From Impatiens glandulifera (lineage: Eukaryota > Streptophyta > Magnoliopsida > Ericales > Balsaminaceae): a stretch of DNA of 64,000 nucleotides. Shown one piece after another: positions 60,301 through 64,000 of this stretch. Positions within the stretch are counted from its first letter, which is position 1. The number at the start of each line of letters is the position of its first letter. Where the stretch lies: NCBI RefSeq assembly GCF_907164915.1, contig NC_061862.1, positions 144,158,972 to 144,222,971 on the forward strand. The letters run 5' to 3'. A program made the translations under genes and the position numbers. The notes beneath the pieces were generated by a model. That model was not told the origin of the DNA, did not search any database, and saw nothing but the letters and a program-made list of their open reading frames with translations.

Positions 60301-60564
60301 TCAAGAAGAACTACTCATATATATAGTCGATAAGAGCATCTTTATTTGACTTTTTTCTTCTTTTATCTCTGTTTTATATTCTCAATTGGTTGATATGTCC
60401 AAATTTTGTAGATTTTGGATTGTACATTTGCATCACAGATGCAGAAGCTGTTGGGGAATGTGGTTCAAGAGTCAGATATTGAGCCTCCGAAAACTGTAAT
60501 GGAAGTTCGCTCAATACTTTGGGAAGATGTTTCGAGGAAAAAGGGGAACTCGTTTTATTATTAG
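51324..60564 (+). CDS. Plant C2-like / Munc13-homology-like protein, 21 exons, 1,125 residues
   Basis: Exons: 51324-51371, 51568-51927, 52116-52312, 52390-52524, 52598-52716, 52781-53107, 53177-53273, 53356-53461, 53546-53656, 53741-53904, 53981-54107, 54387-54611, 54717-54907, 54988-55155, 55233-55338, 55411-55548, 55629-55790, 55860-56036, 56109-56303, 56379-56450, 60412-60564. All introns are GT-AG and the frame closes at TAG. I recognise the family as a conserved, little-studied plant one (Arabidopsis At5g65440/At4g24610 type). Residues 1-200 are acidic and variable. About 400-500 are C2-like ([22 protein letters not shown], then [14 protein letters not shown]). About 550-1075 are helical, with [29 protein letters not shown] and [10 protein letters not shown], plausibly a MUN/MHD-like module. 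A membrane-traffic role is a guess from that resemblance. No premature stop is seen. Confidence 0.88.
56514..60387 (+). mobile_element. Third Ty1/copia element, degenerate, inside the last intron
   Basis: LTRs of about 235 bp at 56514-56747 and 60147-60387 share catatttctctataga/catatttatctagaga, gtccacNtaacatttattgt, ccaaccatcacatttattattctt and cttttatctctNttttatattctcaatt. GGTTG on both flanks (56509-56513, 60388-60392) may be the 5-bp duplication, although the LTR ends are uncertain by about three bases. A purine tract (gtgggaggat) precedes the 3' LTR. Internal relics: gag ([24 protein letters not shown], about 56850-56925), RT ([30 protein letters not shown], about 58775-58865; then [19 protein letters not shown] and a decayed DDI box), and RNase H traces (59690-59830). 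Many stops. Confidence 0.85.
57054..57194 (+). mobile_element. SINE inserted in the copia gag region
   Basis: Head gccaccaaggtagtccagtggtaagag (A-box like), aagtcacgctttcaattt (decayed B-box), body ctgaaagcgttttgaatttaaacgg, tail tgtcatgctagttttcatttag, then a short A-run. It is flanked by aagttggttcta (57042-57053) and aagttggctccta (57195-57207), a target duplication that interrupts the gag stretch IISW.../[17 protein letters not shown]. Same family as 34607-34749. Confidence 0.82.
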
Positions 60565-61872
60565 TAGTATATTGGATTATTTTCTTGGAGAATATATACA
60601 TAAAGAGCTTATACTGTTTAATTTTTTTTTATTGAAAAGTACTTTGATTAAATGTGTAGAATAACTGGATTAATCAATGTGCACCTAAATTGACCAAATG
60701 ATATTATTACCCTCTAATGGCATGAAAACATGGTTTCATTTTATTTTATTGGTTTATTGGCTGCTATTTTTCTTGTTGTTTTGTCTATTGAGTTTGGTTT
60801 ATTGTATTTACGTAATAATATTGTATTAATTCATTGAGGTGCATTTATGATGAGATTTTAACGGATTAACATATGCATTAAAAATTAATATATGTCTTAT
60901 AAAATTGAATTGATTTCACATTTTTCTACATTATTGTGGAACTGGGTATTTATAGTCTATTTATGAGCTTAACTAAAATTCAATTGGTGAAAGTTTAGTT
61001 GTTTTTGGCCGTTGTTGGGAGATTTGAATTTAGATATCAGATATAGCATGCCAAAATTGTTGAATAACTGTCTATTATTATTTGTAAATTATTGTTGAAA
61101 AGAAATCGATGTATTATTAGAAATCGTATTCGACTTATGCATATCATCCATAACGCTATTAGTCTGACATGTTACAAATTTTATTTGAAAAAACCATAAA
61201 TGGAAATGTAAAATTAGTTGAAAAGTTAATCATTCTCGTGAGATCCTTTCACGGTTAATCTTTTGGTTTTGTTTTGGCCTATTTTGATATTTATATATTT
61301 TCATGGATTTTAAAAAATCTTCCTTGATTAGTGATTGTATGACCTAATAGTATGTTACATTTTCTGACATTCTATTTGAAAAATAAGATCAGACTTAGTT
61401 GGGAAGCTTTTATGAATAATCTTTCTTAGTTAATCATAATTTTTATAACCTATTTTGATCTTTAATTTACTTTTCACAAATTTTAATTTTTTTTCATTCT
61501 TTCTAATATCATGTTTAATTAAAGTTCATTGTGGTTAAACTATTTTTATTTTCTTATAATAATAGATTTTAAAAAAATAATAAAAAAATATTTATTATAA
61601 TTTATTGTATAATAAACTAATCTATCTCAACATTATAATTCATTTTATTAATTAAATAATTAAAATTATCATTTAAAATATTTATTTTAAATTATATTTT
61701 ATTTTAATAACATTATATATATTAAATAAAAAAAAAATATTTTTCATCAAATATATTTTTTCTTTAGAAAAGACAGGTGAGAGAAAAAGATCACATGCAG
61801 CCTTATCACCTAGCAAGCAAACAAATGAACACAGCTGGGGATTATCGTCGGATTATAAAATAATTTCTTTTC

Positions 61873-61934
<62 letters not shown>

Positions 61935-62773
61935 TCCATCATTCTTATAAAAATAATAATTTCATTTTTTCTGATATATTTTATACTAATATTTATAATA
62001 CATTTATCTTCTATTTTTTTTTTTTTTTGAAATAATATTATATTTATCTTTGCTTGAAAAAAATATATATACAAATATTTCAAAAAATATATATTTTTAA
62101 ATAATGGCCTAATCAAAATGTATACATTTCATTTTCATATACTGTAGATATAGGTTTCGAACCTTATATTTTTTGTTATCTATATTGATAATACAAAAAT
62201 TGTTTAATTTTCAAATTATGTACAATTTACCATGAAATAACTCTTAATAAGATTTGGCACACCGCCAAATTATATGTTTACCGTTTTTAAATCCTAAATA
62301 AATAATTGACGTCACAAAAACGATAACCCTTCCAAACTTTAACCAAATCTAATTACCGAATATTGTTTGTAAACAACCCGACAATCATTACAAACATAAA
62401 TTTGTCGGTAGAGGGCCGACTCAATCAATTTTTATGAATAACTAAGTATGACAAAAGATTTCAAGAACATTGAAGCGAGTTCATCTAAAGAAATCTTTTG
62501 TCCTCGGTTACCTAATTAATTCAAATAAGACAAATGACATAGATTTTATTAGTAATTAATTTGATTGAAATCAAGTTGATAATATAATTAATTAATTTTT
62601 GGCCATACAAAATTAAAAGTAGTAATATAATAGAAGAAGACATATTTCAATTTATCATAATATATAACTAGAGTCCAACATGATATGGATAACTCAATAA
62701 TGACACAACCACAATAAAAGATACAGACAAACAGACAGTAATGATCATTAAACATCCAAAACAAAACAGATAA
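60565..62773. other. Intergenic region between C2-like gene and protease gene
   Basis: AT-rich, convergent 3' flanks of the two genes. Contains the (TA)n tract at 61878-61931. No other gene or element supported. Confidence 0.5.
61878..61931. repeat. (TA)n microsatellite
   Basis: About 27 uninterrupted TA units. Confidence 0.95.
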
Positions 62774-64000
62774 TTAGTTACAGTTCTCACGGGCTATCCC
62801 AACAAGTGAATTAGCAGTATCAAACAAAATCCTCAAATTTTGTTGCTGCAAATTCGCTATCACGTTCAAAACGGAGTTCACATTATTAGGTGCTGCAGCC
62901 ATAGCCAAACAAGCCAAAGAACCGGAACTGCTATGAATCAAGCTGTTCTCTTGTGGCAATGCCAAGTCCAACCCTGTGAAATGAAACGTTATGGTTGGCC
63001 CCACATCCCCGTTAATCGCCATGAAACACGTGTCGAACGCCCCCAACGACGAGAACGCGCTCGCCCCCACTTGTTTCCTAAACTCGTTGCGAACGGCTTC
63101 GTACACGGATGGTACGAACCTCGTTATCACGGTTCCTGAGTCGATGATGGTTCCTGCCCCGGAACTCTGGTCGAATGCTAGTAGTTCCGGGGCAATTGGG
63201 ACTAGAACTTTACCCACACTTATCCCGGTAAGGTTCACGTAGTACAAAGAGGGCCTCCTAGGGTTTTGGAGGAGCGGAGTGGTCCTAATGCTCTTCGGTT
63301 GTCCCACCGGCCCGAGTTTCAATGACCCGGAGAAATAGTATGATTTGAAGCTCGGCAGGCAATAGGAAAACACGCCTGAGTACAACGAACCGGATTGAGA
63401 CATCAGCGACATCGGGCCACGCCCGAGGCCTAACAGGCCTTGGGGCGGGACAGACTTGCCCGAGACGGCGTTGACACACCCGAAGGCGTAGTTCGGGATA
63501 ATATCGGAGGCGAGCGCGAGAGAATCGCGAGATAACGCGGCGGAAAAGGATGAGTCACCACCGTACGACTGGTTGAACGAGCATTGAGCCGTGACTCCGA
63601 TCTCATTACTTGGGCATGACTGACCACGGACTTGACTGCACTCTGGGAGAGTACAGTCAACTGACCCGTAGGTCGATGAGGCATTGGGTGTAAACAGGGT
63701 GGTGGATGTGCACCCGGTACACCCGCTGCATGGGACCCATGCAGCATTATTGCTCGTGTCCAGGACCATGAACATGACTTGAGGTGGGGTCCCAATCTTA
63801 GCCTTGACAATGTAATTGCCTATGTTAAAGCTTTGGCCAGAGGCAATGGGGAGAGAAATTGGTTTTGGACCTTTTGTTGCCACCAAGCTTGACAAGTAAG
63901 TGACTCTTTGAGGGTCCTTAGAGGCCATGTTCATGACGGTGTCGATCCAACCGGAGGATGTCTTCGGAGCGATAAAGAAGGGCGAACATCTACCGTATAC
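62774..64000 (-). CDS. AED3-like: Aspartic protease, nepenthesin/AED3-like (A1 family), 5' end outside window
   Basis: The frame is open from the window edge (reading VYGRCSPFFIAPKTSSGWID) to TAA at 62776-62774, over 400 residues visible. It has the two A1 lobes: GNYIVKAKIGTPPQVMFMVLDTSNNAAWVPCSGCTGC, with first catalytic Asp in DTS, and GAGTIIDSGTVITRF, with the second Asp in DSG. The Cys-rich insert typical of nepenthesin-type enzymes is present (CSGCTGC, then CTLPEC and CPSNE). GLLGLGRGPMSLMSQ and NLQQQNLRILFD are family landmarks. DTS rather than DTG, with NNAAW, fits Arabidopsis AED3 (At1g09750), an apoplastic protease induced in systemic immunity. A signal peptide would lie beyond the window; the first visible ATG (63934) is probably not the start. 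No intron seen. Coding sequence is much GC-richer than its flanks. Confidence 0.93.
   Translation of the reverse strand, partial: VYGRCSPFFIAPKTSSGWIDTVMNMASKDPQRVTYLSSLVATKGPKPISLPIASGQSFNIGNYIVKAKIGTPPQVMFMVLDTSNNAAWVPCSGCTGCTSTTLFTPNASSTYGSVDCTLPECSQVRGQSCPSNEIGVTAQCSFNQSYGGDSSFSAALSRDSLALASDIIPNYAFGCVNAVSGKSVPPQGLLGLGRGPMSLMSQSGSLYSGVFSYCLPSFKSYYFSGSLKLGPVGQPKSIRTTPLLQNPRRPSLYYVNLTGISVGKVLVPIAPELLAFDQSSGAGTIIDSGTVITRFVPSVYEAVRNEFRKQVGASAFSSLGAFDTCFMAINGDVGPTITFHFTGLDLALPQENSLIHSSSGSLACLAMAAAPNNVNSVLNVIANLQQQNLRILFDTANSLVGIARENCN

Larger units (their letters stand above)
56451..60411 (+). other. Last intron of the C2-like gene, enlarged by a retrotransposon
   Basis: Donor attgtcgag|gtaatt and acceptor aattttgtag|ATTTTGGAT. 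Exon 20 ends in SNYIVE and exon 21 resumes [15 protein letters not shown], the continuity expected of the family. The other introns are about 60-280 bp; this one is nearly 4 kb because of the copia insertion in sense orientation. Confidence 0.88.

Noticed and set aside
63430..63810. Long open frames on either strand within the protease gene
   Set aside because: They are shadows of a GC-rich coding region; the protease frame has clear family motifs.

Overview
The window is nuclear DNA from a eudicot plant. It is very AT-rich, with long non-coding stretches full of MITEs, SINEs, LINE tails and microsatellites. The protein genes have plant-type short introns and belong to plant families: a SAC51-type bHLH with its conserved peptide uORF, a D-type cyclin, a plant C2-like protein of about 1,100 residues, and a nepenthesin-type aspartic protease. 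I cannot name the species.

Layout. 1-1643: degenerate Ty1/copia gag-pol fragment (minus), cut by the window edge. 1908-3822: large inverted-repeat element whose arms look like promoter plus 5' exon. 3930-5010: LINE ORF2 tail. 5480-7050: SAC51-like bHLH gene (minus) with a spliced 53-codon uORF. 7060-20130: gene-free AT-rich DNA with a PIF/Harbinger-type MITE (13038-13661), another inverted-repeat element (17529-18352), a LINE tail (18780-19385) and many (TA)n tracts. 20536-22293: six-exon cyclin D gene (minus), complete. 22870-37588: gene-free, with paired foldback MITEs, a possible hAT relic, SINEs, two (A)CCG-rich or TCGAA-rich elements, a low-copy repeat and a hAT MITE with an 8-bp target duplication.

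37589-50030 is a nest of retroelements. An old copia element carries a second copia inside its 5' LTR (37609-43017) and an RT-less, ORF1-only LINE in the opposite orientation inside its 3' LTR (47318-49782). 51324-60564 is a 21-exon gene for a protein of 1,125 residues, whose reading frame joins across every intron. Its last intron has grown to about 4 kb because a third copia element, itself carrying a SINE, landed there. 62774-64000 is an aspartic protease gene (minus), cut by the window edge.

The host genes show no operon-like relationship; each stands alone. The most informative regulatory feature is the SAC51-type uORF cluster, which implies thermospermine-linked translational control. 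The main structural interest is the nested transposons and the inverted-repeat element with promoter-like arms. I saw no CRISPR array, rRNA or intact tRNA gene.
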